From: Gallionella sp.
Lineage (GTDB): Bacteria > Pseudomonadota > Gammaproteobacteria > Burkholderiales > Gallionellaceae
Length of the DNA: 64,000 bases
Direction of reading: 5' to 3'
Assembly: GCA_028710565.1 (NCBI GenBank)
Contig: JAQTTV010000017.1
Location: 1 to 64,000, forward strand
Shown: positions 38,536 through 48,359 of the stretch, piece by piece
Layout of the letters: every line of letters begins with the position of its first letter
Position numbering within the stretch: the first letter of the stretch is position 1
Notes under the pieces: generated by a model
Told to the model about the DNA's origin: nothing
Seen by the model: only the letters and a program-made list of their open reading frames with translations
The model's database searches: none
Translations under genes and position numbers: made by a program

Positions 38536-39456
38536 ATGTTTCGCTCTTTATCTTGCCATATTAATACTTATGTCGTGCTACCAATTGTGATATTGCTCAG
38601 CGCATGTAGTGAATCGGCAGACAGCACCTACCACCCTACCCTCGCCCCCAAACAAGCTCAACATACCCCAGAATATATTGTCGGCATACATCCTTTGCAT
38701 AATCCACAACGCCTGATGGAATTATATGGTCCTATCGTGGATGACTTGAATGCGGCTATTCCCACGGCTCACTTTATATTAGAAACCTCACGCAGCTATG
38801 CTGAGTTTGAAAAAAAACTGTACGCGGGACATTTTGCCTTTGCGATGCCCAACCCCTATCAAACGGTCATGTCACTGAAACATGGTTATCATATCTTTGG
38901 CAAAATGGGCGACGACGCAGATTTTCGCGGCATTATTCTCATACGGCGGGATAGTGGCATTCAAAAGGTGAGCGACCTCCAAGGCAAGGCCGTCTCATAC
39001 CCTGCGCCCACCGCCTTGGCCGCCACCATGATGCCGCAATACTATTTACACACCCATGGTATCAACGTAAACCATGACATCGAAAATCGCTATGTAGGTT
39101 CACAAGAATCCTCTCTTGAAAACGTTTTTCGAGGTCATGTCGCGGCGGGGGCAACTTGGCCTGTGCCATGGAAACTGTACACGAAAGAACATCCAGAAAA
39201 GGCGAGCCAGTTGGAGGTAAAATGGCAAACCAATACGTTGCCCAACAATGGTTGGGTGGTTCGCAACGATATTCCCATCTCACTGACCACACAATTTTCC
39301 CAACGGTTATTCAGCCTGCAAGATAGACCATCAGGCAAAGTCATTTTGGCACGTTTACCCCTTACTCATTTTGAAGCTGCCACAGATAAAACTTATCAAC
39401 CTGTTCGTGATTTTTTAGCCGTGTTTTCTGCGAGCGTAAGAGAAATTGAGCACTGA
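38536..39456 (+). CDS. PhnD/phosphate-phosphonate-type substrate-binding lipoprotein
   Basis: Lipobox LLSACS; YIVGIHPLHNPQRLMELYGPIVDDL; DLQGKAVSYPAPTALAATMM; GNNGWVVRNDI-type C-terminus. Confidence 0.85.
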   Translation: MFRSLSCHINTYVVLPIVILLSACSESADSTYHPTLAPKQAQHTPEYIVGIHPLHNPQRLMELYGPIVDDLNAAIPTAHFILETSRSYAEFEKKLYAGHFAFAMPNPYQTVMSLKHGYHIFGKMGDDADFRGIILIRRDSGIQKVSDLQGKAVSYPAPTALAATMMPQYYLHTHGINVNHDIENRYVGSQESSLENVFRGHVAAGATWPVPWKLYTKEHPEKASQLEVKWQTNTLPNNGWVVRNDIPISLTTQFSQRLFSLQDRPSGKVILARLPLTHFEAATDKTYQPVRDFLAVFSASVREIEH

Positions 39457-39466
39457 ACAGCCCCCC

Positions 39467-42085
39467 ATGAATCCAGTCAAATCGCTATTTACACAACTTC
39501 ACCACGCGTGGAGCAAGTCGATCCGCCGTCAATTAGCTTGGTCATTTTCTCTGGTGGTGCTAAGCATTATCCTAACAACAGGTTCCCTCCTCTACGCCTA
39601 CCAACGTGACTTTCTCTATCAGCAGGGCAACAACAACGCTATAAAACTCGCCCGCGCTTTGTCTTTCAGCAGCACCTCTTGGTTGTTATCAGACGACGTA
39701 GTCGGTTTACAAGAAGTCATCAAGGGCACAGAGGGCATCGCCGATCTACAATTTGCCGTGGTACAAAATACGCATGGCGAAATAATGGCATCTAGCCGAC
39801 CTGAATATATAGACCAGTTTTTTAACGACAAGGTCAGTCTTAGCTTATTGACCAAACCGCCCTCACCCCAAATTCTGGTCAACACCTCCAAGCTAATTGA
39901 TGTGGCTTTTCCCATTAAAGCAGGAGATCGCCACATTGGTTGGGTACGTATTGCTTTATCTCGACAAACCGCCAATGCGAATTTGCGTGAAATGGCATGG
40001 GCGGGGTTGGTCATGACGCTGTTCCTTTTGTTTGTCATTATCTTCATTGCACAGGCACTCTCACGACGCATGACGCGTGGATTAACGCGTTTAATGACCG
40101 TCGCCAACAACCCTCATCACAAATACGCCTTTCAACAGGAAGAACTCGAACGCCACGATGAAATTGGGGTGTTGGCACAAAATTTACAACACATGCTCAC
40201 TACGATAGAAACCGAACAACAGGCAAAACTGCAGAACGAAATTCGTTTTCAAGTGGTGTTTAATCATGCGATGGCTGGACTGGCTCAGGTCAGCATTTCT
40301 GGGCAATTCCTACAAATAAACAATGAGTTTTGTCGCATTATTGGTTATGAAAAAACAGAAGTATTGTCACCCACATTTTCATTTCAACACATCACTTTTC
40401 CTGCAGACTTACCCCGTGATCTCGCCTATGTCAATGAACTACTCAATGGCACGCGCAACGCATTTGCAATGGAAAAACGCTACATTCGCAAAGATGGCGA
40501 AGTCATTTGGGTCAATCTTTCCGTCTATTTATTCAGAGATGAAAAGGATCAACCACAATATTTCATCGGCTCTATTTTGGATATTACTGAACGAAAAAAA
40601 TCCGAAATCGAGCTGGAGCAATACAAAAATCATCTGGAAGAAGTCGTTCAGCAGCGCACCGAATCGCTCATTTTAGCGCGACAAGCCGCCGATACTGCCA
40701 ACCAAGCCAAAAGCGTATTTTTAGCCAATATGAGCCACGAATTGCGCACGCCGTTAAATGCCATTTTGGGGTTTTCCAGCTTGTTACGTCGTGAGGAGAA
40801 TCTCGCAGAAAGTCAGCGTGACAAGCTGAACATTATCAATCGCAGCGGCGAGCATTTGTTAACGCTAATTAACGACGTGTTGGAAATGGCCAAAATTGAA
40901 GCGGGGCAAGTGCAAATTAGCCATGAGGCCTTTGATTTGGGCGGTTTGGTGCGCGATATTGTCGATATGATGTCCGTGCGAGCGCATGACAAAGGGCTGT
41001 ATTTACACATAGACCAATCTTCTCGTTTTCCACGCTATATCAAAAGTGATGAGGCTCGCTTACGCCAAATATTCATTAACCTCATCGGCAACGCCATTAA
41101 ATTTACCCAGCATGGTGGGGTCATCCTGCGCTTAAACACCCTCGAAAATCACACCTCACATCTTGTTGTCGACATTGAAGATACAGGAACAGGGATTAAG
41201 CCAGAAGATCAAACCAGAATCTTCGAGCCTTTTGTACAACTCAGCGAAGATAGCTCACAAAAAGGCACGGGCTTAGGGCTCAGCATCACCCGCCAATTTA
41301 TCCAATTGATGGGCGGCACACTAAGCATGACCAGCACCATAGGCAAAGGGACAATTTTCAAGATCGACTTACCCGTGGAGAAAATTGCCTCTAGTGATGT
41401 CATCCGCCCTGACCCCTTGGCACATGGCGAAGCCATCAGCTTAGTCGCAGGACAACCTGACTACCGCATTTTGATTGTTGAAGATCAGCTCGAAAACCAA
41501 ATGTTGCTGACGCAATTGATGAAAAACATGGGGTTTCAGGTCAAACTCGCCGAAAACGGCAAAGAAGCGGTGCAACTCTTCAAAGCGTGGCAACCACACT
41601 TGATTTGGATGGACAGACGTATGCCCATAATGGATGGCTTAGAAGCAACGCGACATATTCGTGCATTACCTGGCGGCAAAACAGTCAAAATCGTCGCTGT
41701 AACCGCATCGGTCATGTTTGAGCAACACAATGAAATCATTACCGCAGGCGTGGATGGCATCGTGCGCAAACCCTATCGCGCACACGAAATATACGACTGT
41801 CTCGCCGAACAACTTGGCGTGCAGTATGTATATGCCGACACACAACCTGCTCAAGCTCCAGAACATGATCTTTTGACGGCTGAAATGTTAGCGACACTCC
41901 CGTTAGCCTTCCGTCAGCAATTGCTAGAGGCACTCAACAGCTTGGATGACAGCCGCATCACCCACGTCATTCAACAAGTTTCTGCCGTTGATAGCAAACT
42001 TTACAAAATACTGATGCAACTAACCGAAAACTTTAACTATCCCGCGATACAATCCGCACTTCAAACCAGCCTGACGCAGACATGA
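39467..42085 (+). CDS. Hybrid sensor histidine kinase (TM sensor, HAMP-like, PAS/PAC, HisKA, HATPase, receiver)
   Basis: FLANMSHELRTPLNAILGFSSLL, GTGLGLSITRQFIQLMGG, ILIVEDQLENQMLLTQLMKNMGF..IWMDRRMPIMDG. Confidence 0.95.
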   Translation: MNPVKSLFTQLHHAWSKSIRRQLAWSFSLVVLSIILTTGSLLYAYQRDFLYQQGNNNAIKLARALSFSSTSWLLSDDVVGLQEVIKGTEGIADLQFAVVQNTHGEIMASSRPEYIDQFFNDKVSLSLLTKPPSPQILVNTSKLIDVAFPIKAGDRHIGWVRIALSRQTANANLREMAWAGLVMTLFLLFVIIFIAQALSRRMTRGLTRLMTVANNPHHKYAFQQEELERHDEIGVLAQNLQHMLTTIETEQQAKLQNEIRFQVVFNHAMAGLAQVSISGQFLQINNEFCRIIGYEKTEVLSPTFSFQHITFPADLPRDLAYVNELLNGTRNAFAMEKRYIRKDGEVIWVNLSVYLFRDEKDQPQYFIGSILDITERKKSEIELEQYKNHLEEVVQQRTESLILARQAADTANQAKSVFLANMSHELRTPLNAILGFSSLLRREENLAESQRDKLNIINRSGEHLLTLINDVLEMAKIEAGQVQISHEAFDLGGLVRDIVDMMSVRAHDKGLYLHIDQSSRFPRYIKSDEARLRQIFINLIGNAIKFTQHGGVILRLNTLENHTSHLVVDIEDTGTGIKPEDQTRIFEPFVQLSEDSSQKGTGLGLSITRQFIQLMGGTLSMTSTIGKGTIFKIDLPVEKIASSDVIRPDPLAHGEAISLVAGQPDYRILIVEDQLENQMLLTQLMKNMGFQVKLAENGKEAVQLFKAWQPHLIWMDRRMPIMDGLEATRHIRALPGGKTVKIVAVTASVMFEQHNEIITAGVDGIVRKPYRAHEIYDCLAEQLGVQYVYADTQPAQAPEHDLLTAEMLATLPLAFRQQLLEALNSLDDSRITHVIQQVSAVDSKLYKILMQLTENFNYPAIQSALQTSLTQT

Positions 42086-43125
42086 ACGACGCTACTGATA
42101 CCGCCAAAAAAGGGAAGATACTTGCTATTGACGACACCCCCGCCTCCCTGCGTTTATTAACCGACATACTCAAAGCCGAAGGCTATGAAGTTCGTTCTGC
42201 CATTAACGGCACAATTGCGCTGCATTACGCTTTCAACAATCCACCTGATCTTATTTTGCTAGACATACGCATGCCAGAATTAGATGGTTTTGAAGTGTGT
42301 CGCCAACTCAAAGCCCAGTTCTGCACCCGCGATGTCCCTGTTATTTTCGTTAGTGCAGCAACGGAAACTCAAGAAAAGCTACAAGGATTTGAAGTCGGCG
42401 CAGTGGATTTTGTCACCAAACCTTATCAGCGCGAAGAGCTTTTAGCACGGGTGCGCACGCATCTGGAATTGAATCGGCTGCGCAATCGACTGGAAGATTT
42501 AGTCGATGAACGGACACAGGAGCTTAAACAAAGTGAACATAAATTACGCTCCAATCTGCTGGAATCGGTCACCGCATTAGCCGCGACCGTCGAAATGCGT
42601 GACCCTTATACCGCAGGGCATCAACGCCGCGTGTCCGAGCTGGCAGTTGCCATGGCGCAGGAACTACACCTACCTGAAGAGGAAATTGAAGGGATTCGGC
42701 TGGCAAGCGTGGTGCATGATGTGGGCAAAATTCGCGTCCCTGCCGAAATCCTCAGCAAACCAGGACATCTCAGCTTGCATGAAATGGGCATCATCAACGA
42801 GCATCCACAGAATGGCTACGAAATCCTGAAAAATATCGACTTTCCTTGGCCCATCGCTGAAATTGTGCATCAACATCACGAACGCGAGGATGGTTCGGGC
42901 TACCCGCAAGGCCTCCACGCAGAACAAATTTTACTCGCGGCAAAACTGGTATCCGTTGCAGATGTGGTGGAATCTATGGTGACGCACCGACCATATCGTG
43001 CCGGGTTGGGTATAGACGCGGCATTGGCAGAAATCACTCAACATCAAGGCACGCTCTACGACGCACAGGTCGTGCAAACCTGTTTGCAACTTTTCCGAGA
43101 AAAAGGCTTTAAGTTCTCAACGTAG
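42082..43125 (+). CDS. Response regulator with HD-GYP domain (RpfG-like)
   Basis: ILAIDDTPASLRLLTDILK, LLDIRMPELDGFEV; HD-GYP: ASVVHDVGKIRVPAEILSKPGHLS..EHPQNGYEIL..HHEREDGSGYPQGL. Confidence 0.95.
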   Translation: MNDATDTAKKGKILAIDDTPASLRLLTDILKAEGYEVRSAINGTIALHYAFNNPPDLILLDIRMPELDGFEVCRQLKAQFCTRDVPVIFVSAATETQEKLQGFEVGAVDFVTKPYQREELLARVRTHLELNRLRNRLEDLVDERTQELKQSEHKLRSNLLESVTALAATVEMRDPYTAGHQRRVSELAVAMAQELHLPEEEIEGIRLASVVHDVGKIRVPAEILSKPGHLSLHEMGIINEHPQNGYEILKNIDFPWPIAEIVHQHHEREDGSGYPQGLHAEQILLAAKLVSVADVVESMVTHRPYRAGLGIDAALAEITQHQGTLYDAQVVQTCLQLFREKGFKFST

Positions 43126-43169
43126 ACCCTCTCCCCTGCCCCTCTCTCACAAGTGGGCGAGGGGTTCAC

Positions 43170-44315
43170 TCAACAAATCCTCGGCAAGGGTTCGCCATGC
43201 AGTTGGTCCACCATGCGCCTGCCACCCAGCTTAGTTTGCATCTGCACAAAACACGCTGCATCGGCAATCACTTCCCCAATGATTGCAGCATCCCGCGCCA
43301 ACGGATGAGCACGCATCGCGCTTAGCAACCGCGCTGCATCAGACAGTGCGCAAATCGCCACCAACTTGCCTTCATTCGCCACATTCAGCGGATCTAAGCC
43401 CAGAAATTCACAGGCGGCGGCAACCGATTTTTTCACAGGAATCTGCGCTTCCTCCAATACCATACCCACGCCCGATTGTTGTGCGATTTCATTGAGCGCA
43501 CTTGCCAATCCACCTCGCGTCGGATCACGCATGACCCGAATATCCGCACCTGTTGCCAACATCGTCGCGACTAAATTATGTAGCGCGGCACTGTCCGAGG
43601 TAATTTCTGATTCAAATTGTAACCCAGCGCGCTGCGACATAATCGCCATACCGTGATCACCTAGCGTGCCCGACAACAAAATCACATCCCCCGCCCGCGC
43701 TCGATCGCCCGCTGGGGAAACGCAAAACTCCCCGCTTGCGGGAGCTACATCCTCCCCTCGCCCGTTTACGGGAGAGGGGCTGGGGGAGAGGGGATTTTGG
43801 GGAGCGAGGGCATGTGTCGTCACATACCCAACGCCAGTAGTAGTGATATAAACCCCATCGCCTTTGCCGCGTTCCACCACTTTGGTATCGCCCGTGACAA
43901 TCAACACCCCCGCCGCGAGCGCAGCGCGTGCCATTGAGTGTACGATGCGTTGCAAGTCGGCTAACGGCAGTCCTTCTTCTAAAATAAAACCCGCTGACAA
44001 CCACAATGGGGTCGCCCCCATCATAGAGAGATCATTCACCGTGCCATTTACCGCCAAACTGCCGATGTCCCCGCCTGCAAAAAATAGCGGTGACACCACA
44101 TGACCATCAGTGGATATCACCAGCCGACTGCCTGCGGGCGGCATCGGCAACACCGCGCCGTCATTACCTTGACGCAAATAATCATTGTCGAAGGCTGCGG
44201 CAAACAAAGTGGCAATCAACTGCGCCGAGGCTCGCCCCCCACTGCCGTGGCTCATTTCCACCCGCCCATGTTTAAAATCCAAGGGACGGACATAAACGGA
44301 TTTTGCAGCAGTCAT
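43170..44315 (-). CDS. hypE: Hydrogenase maturation factor HypE (with internal repeat-derived insertion)
   Basis: MSHGSGGRASAQLIATLF, GNDGAVLP, MRDPTRGGLASALNEIA, C-terminus GEPLPRIC. Confidence 0.95.
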   Translation of the reverse strand: MTAAKSVYVRPLDFKHGRVEMSHGSGGRASAQLIATLFAAAFDNDYLRQGNDGAVLPMPPAGSRLVISTDGHVVSPLFFAGGDIGSLAVNGTVNDLSMMGATPLWLSAGFILEEGLPLADLQRIVHSMARAALAAGVLIVTGDTKVVERGKGDGVYITTTGVGYVTTHALAPQNPLSPSPSPVNGRGEDVAPASGEFCVSPAGDRARAGDVILLSGTLGDHGMAIMSQRAGLQFESEITSDSAALHNLVATMLATGADIRVMRDPTRGGLASALNEIAQQSGVGMVLEEAQIPVKKSVAAACEFLGLDPLNVANEGKLVAICALSDAARLLSAMRAHPLARDAAIIGEVIADAACFVQMQTKLGGRRMVDQLHGEPLPRIC

Positions 44316-44367
44316 GCGAACTCCTTGTGGGAAATGGTTATGAATTGATTGATAAGGTGTTGCGTTA

Positions 44368-44490
44368 GTTGCTAGTTGCTAGTTGCTAGTTGCTAGTTGC
44401 TAGTTGCTAGTTGCTAGTTGCTAGTTGCTAGTTGCTAGTTGCTAGTTGCTAGTTGCTAGTTGCTAGTTGCTAGTTGCTAGTTGCTAGTTG
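44368..44490. repeat. Heptamer tandem array (GTTGCTA)n, about 17 units
   Basis: Direct reading of gttgctagttgctagttgcta... Confidence 0.97.
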
Positions 44491-44575
44491 AGATCACATC
44501 CATATGAATACATTAAAAAATCATGTATGCACTGCGCATATACACCCTACCAACTATCAACTAACCGCTAACTAT

Positions 44576-45385
44576 TCAATGCTCAAAAAATTTTGTCCGA
44601 TTGCGCCCTTCTTCTTTGGCTTGATACATGGCGATGTCAGCCCACTTGAGAACATCTTCCTGCGTCGCTTCGTGACCCAAGAACAGCACCACGCCAATAC
44701 TTGAGGTGCAATGATGCTCAACCGTGGCATTCGCTGCTTCACCCTGATTGCGGATCAAAAAATAGGGTTCTGCCAAGGTAGCACGAATTTTTTCTGCGAC
44801 AAGCGCAACCTGTGATCGTGCGAGTCCTTGATCCGCATCCAATTCTCCTATCATCACCACAAACTCATCACCACCGAAACGTGCCACGGTATCCGTTTCA
44901 CGCACGCAACCCGTAATGCGATGTGCCACCTCAATCAGCAGCAAATCGCCTACATCATGTCCATAAGTGTCATTCAGTGGTTTGAAATTATCTAAATCAA
45001 GAAACATCACTGCGCCATAACACTGGCTACGATTTCCCGCCGCCATGGCTTGCCCTAAGCGTTCGGTCATCAATCGGCGATTAGCCAGTTCGGTCAATGT
45101 GTCATAAAAGGCTAATTTCCGAATTTTATGTTCACTTTCGCGCAAGGCGCGGGTGATTTTCTCATTTTCCCGCAACGCGGCTTCCAGTTCATCGGTACGA
45201 CGACGCACTTGCTCTTCGAGGGTGATTGCGGTCTGAAACAAACTAAAGTCTGAACCTTGCAGACTTGAATTGCGTTCAGCGCGATTCATCAATGCCTGAA
45301 TTATTTTGTTCAAGCGCAAAATCTCCAGCTGCAAATGTTGCTTATCCGCATCAATCGGCACTTCATCCACCACGGTTTTATTCAC
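44576..45385 (-). CDS. GGDEF diguanylate cyclase
   Basis: FYDTLTELANRRLMTERL, VMFLDLDNFKPLNDTYGHDVGD, ARFGGDEFVVM. Confidence 0.95.
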   Translation of the reverse strand: MNKTVVDEVPIDADKQHLQLEILRLNKIIQALMNRAERNSSLQGSDFSLFQTAITLEEQVRRRTDELEAALRENEKITRALRESEHKIRKLAFYDTLTELANRRLMTERLGQAMAAGNRSQCYGAVMFLDLDNFKPLNDTYGHDVGDLLLIEVAHRITGCVRETDTVARFGGDEFVVMIGELDADQGLARSQVALVAEKIRATLAEPYFLIRNQGEAANATVEHHCTSSIGVVLFLGHEATQEDVLKWADIAMYQAKEEGRNRTKFFEH

Positions 45386-46595
45386 TGCTTTCCCCTTGGG
45401 CAGCCTCTAGCAGGGTGCCGATAGCTATACCTGTGAGGGTTTGGTTGACATGTATGCCGTGGAATTGCTCTCCGAAACTGCTAAACCCAATAGTGTTGTT
45501 GCGCTGAAAAACCTCTCCGACGCGATCTTTTAAACCGTTCGCTGTGATTTCCAGATTGCGTAGCACGCAATCGCAAGCCAGAACGAGTTGGGGTTGTCCT
45601 ATTTCAGCATGAATATTGTCGAATGTCCGCTCTAACCCTTGCACCAGATTCACACCATGCGCCACCCTAAACACTAAGCCTTCTTCAATGGCACAAAAGA
45701 AAGTTAGGCTGCCATCAGGATTCGCTTTCTGGATGGAACGTACATAATCTGTACCGTCAATCATCACGACCACGGGCGAAGCCGCAAATCGCTTGGGATT
45801 GAGTTCATGCTCAGCCACGCCAACCAAGCGCGCGTATTCAGCGGCAGCGGGAAGTCCGTTGATTTCCTTGACGATACGACTGGTGGCATCCGCTTCCGTG
45901 ACGACCAGCCGTTCATCGCTCGCCACAAAATGCTGGGTCTTGAATATAGTAAAAGGTAGGGAAGTGTGTGCCAGTACGAGTATGGCACTATTGGAATGAA
46001 AACGTCCCTCACTATAAACATAGGTTTGCGTAAATTGCAGATCGCCACCAGCCGATCCACCAAACAACACCATTTTACCCAACGCATGCTGCAAGGCATG
46101 TGCCACAGGTTCCTCGCGCACCGACAAACCATCAATCAGGAGTAGCGCAAAACTGTTATCTGGACTTACCGCAGGAGCTTTACTTTCAAGACGCTGCAAC
46201 AAGGTTTGCGCGAAGACATTTCCCTGAGTGAGTTCAAATGTGTCCAAATGATTCAACAACCCACTGACAGCAACAAAACGCCCCGCTGCAAAACTTGCTC
46301 CCGATAAACTATGCTGGCGATAGCCGAGCGGTCCGATTTCCCCCGCAGCCGTACACCCCACCACCTGCACGCCCGCAAACAAAAGGGCTATTTCAGCAGC
46401 CAGTACATCAAGGTCATATTCACTGGAACAGAAGAAGATAACCAGTTCCATATCGGGCTGTGAAACCGCCGCATGAAACTCATGTGCTGCCTGACGCGAA
46501 TCTGTTGCACACGATTGCGCCCGACGAATACCCTGCTCATCCATCATTACCCCCATATTTTGCATAAAACCAAACTGGTTAATTGTGGAACTCAC
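45378..46595 (-). CDS. FIST-domain sensory protein
   Basis: FIST N/C pattern: LVIFFCSSEYDLDVLAAEIALLFAGVQVVGCTAAGEIGPLGY; LLIDGLSVREEPVAHALQHALG..VLFGGSAGGDL; LACDCVLRNLE; overlaps the GGDEF gene. Confidence 0.85.
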   Translation of the reverse strand: MSSTINQFGFMQNMGVMMDEQGIRRAQSCATDSRQAAHEFHAAVSQPDMELVIFFCSSEYDLDVLAAEIALLFAGVQVVGCTAAGEIGPLGYRQHSLSGASFAAGRFVAVSGLLNHLDTFELTQGNVFAQTLLQRLESKAPAVSPDNSFALLLIDGLSVREEPVAHALQHALGKMVLFGGSAGGDLQFTQTYVYSEGRFHSNSAILVLAHTSLPFTIFKTQHFVASDERLVVTEADATSRIVKEINGLPAAAEYARLVGVAEHELNPKRFAASPVVVMIDGTDYVRSIQKANPDGSLTFFCAIEEGLVFRVAHGVNLVQGLERTFDNIHAEIGQPQLVLACDCVLRNLEITANGLKDRVGEVFQRNNTIGFSSFGEQFHGIHVNQTLTGIAIGTLLEAAQGESSE

Positions 46596-46717
46596 AAATA
46601 ACCCGCTATCTAGATAGCCTCCTTAAGAATACCATCGTTATTGCACCGTATGTTTGAAGTCTGCGAACCCTTATGGGTAGCGGAATCGGGTCTGCCCCGC
46701 TTGATTCAGAAGCGGGG

Positions 46718-47578
46718 TTAAGCTGCGCGCCGCCCTGCCCGAAAATAAGCCGTGTTGTCGTAATAGGCTGAATCTTCATTATCAGCCGTCCAGCCTGGCA
46801 CGCCCAATAACGGTACGGGGGACAAGTCGCGGGTGTGACGGCAGTGTTCGGGATCAGCCAGATGCTGAGCCAACAACGCATCCAGATGCGATAGCCGCTT
46901 ATCCAGCGGCCAGCCGAAGAATTCTGGTTCCACCGCCAGCAGCAGTCCCTGCCCCGTCATGCCGACATAAGGTTGCAACGCTTTCTCGTACAGACCGTGG
47001 CCGAAAATATAAAAGTCCATCTCTTGCTGCGCGGATTGAGGTCTCACCTGCTCGCGGTGCTGCCAAAACAGCTCCTTCCATTTGAAGTCGCGCAGCAATC
47101 CTGCCAGTTCGTTGCCTGAATGATGATTGGCATAAGGCACGATCACGCCCGATTCATCCAGCAAAGTATTCACATCGCGCACCGCGCCGCGCTGACTGCT
47201 GGATTCCATCGCTTCTTGCTGTATTAGAGCCTGATAATGGCGCGCATTGATTGCCGCCTTGGTGTGGGGATACGCCAGCCACACCAGCGCATTGAGCAGA
47301 TCGTGCCAGTTATCCGAACGCGTCGGCACTTCGCCCTGCAAATAACAGCGCGGCTCATATTGCCGCTCGAACGGCAACTTGCCGCACTCCTGCGGGACGA
47401 AGCGAATGGTCGCGCCACTTTGCGCCACGATGGCAGGCTGCTGCGCCGCCAGCAGCGCGTTGTAATCCGCCAGCGCAGGGAAACCCGCAACGTGGAAGTC
47501 AGCGAGTACAGGGTGCAGCGGGGCGAACAAGGGGGATTGCAACAGTGCAGCTCTGTTCCATGCGGGGGTTGGTTTCAT
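46718..47578 (-). CDS. DUF3025-domain protein
   Basis: YEPRCYLQGEVPTRSDNWHDLLNALVWLAYPHTKAAINARHY; FGHGLYEKALQPYVGMTGQGLLL. Confidence 0.8.
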   Translation of the reverse strand: MKPTPAWNRAALLQSPLFAPLHPVLADFHVAGFPALADYNALLAAQQPAIVAQSGATIRFVPQECGKLPFERQYEPRCYLQGEVPTRSDNWHDLLNALVWLAYPHTKAAINARHYQALIQQEAMESSSQRGAVRDVNTLLDESGVIVPYANHHSGNELAGLLRDFKWKELFWQHREQVRPQSAQQEMDFYIFGHGLYEKALQPYVGMTGQGLLLAVEPEFFGWPLDKRLSHLDALLAQHLADPEHCRHTRDLSPVPLLGVPGWTADNEDSAYYDNTAYFRAGRRAA

Positions 47579-47764
47579 CCGCTCAGTTTAACCGAAGTTT
47601 TGAGACGGCAAAAATCAAGAGGGAAGATAGGATGTTTAAACGGACTCAAGATGATGATTTGACTATTTATTTCGAGCCGTGACGCACGGAAACAAACTCA
47701 ATTTGGCGCGTGAACGGATAGTGAGGTTCATTTTGGAATAATAGGCTGTGGTTTGGATAGCTTC

Positions 47765-48349
47765 TCAAAAAATGTCCATCAGTAGGTGAATTTCTGTACT
47801 GGGATTCATGCTTGCATCGTTCAACGCTTCGGCAAGCACTTTTGCAGAATTTTGACGTGCAGCGGGAAACTTGTCGAAAAGCAAATCGAAAAGGTTCGTT
47901 TTGTCGCCCTTGTCGTAGCTTTCCATATTGGGCTTTTTGCTCAAGGCTTTTGTAATCGACTCCTCACCCTTGGTGCTATAAGGCTTTCGCGTATAGCCAA
48001 AATGAAGCAGTAGCCAAAACTCAAAACAGGGATAAGAAGAAATAACTTCGACTTTTTTGGTTTTCTTGGCATGTTGAATGGCATCCTCAAGCGCATCGCG
48101 CATATCCCAATCTATGACGCAATAAATTTTGTCAAACTTAGCTTGACGCGAAACGGCCTTCTCAACAATCCCTTTGGGGTCTGTCTTCCCGCAATGCTCA
48201 ATGGTTAAGGTTTCGCGATGAATGCGAAAGCAATGGCTACGAGCCGCATCCTCAAAGTATTTCAATCCTGATTTGCTATCTTCACAAAGCAGCAAGACTT
48301 TCGGTTGCGGCTGAAAGCGAGGTTGACGTAACTTGGGCGTAAATGCCAT
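47765..48349 (-). CDS. RloB-like protein (AbiLii-type)
   Basis: Start at MAFTPKLRQ (48349); VLLLCEDSKSGLKYFEDAARS, IYCVIDWD, VISSYPCFEFWLLLHFGYT. Confidence 0.85.
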   Translation of the reverse strand: MAFTPKLRQPRFQPQPKVLLLCEDSKSGLKYFEDAARSHCFRIHRETLTIEHCGKTDPKGIVEKAVSRQAKFDKIYCVIDWDMRDALEDAIQHAKKTKKVEVISSYPCFEFWLLLHFGYTRKPYSTKGEESITKALSKKPNMESYDKGDKTNLFDLLFDKFPAARQNSAKVLAEALNDASMNPSTEIHLLMDIF

Positions 48350-48359
48350 TTTGGATTTC

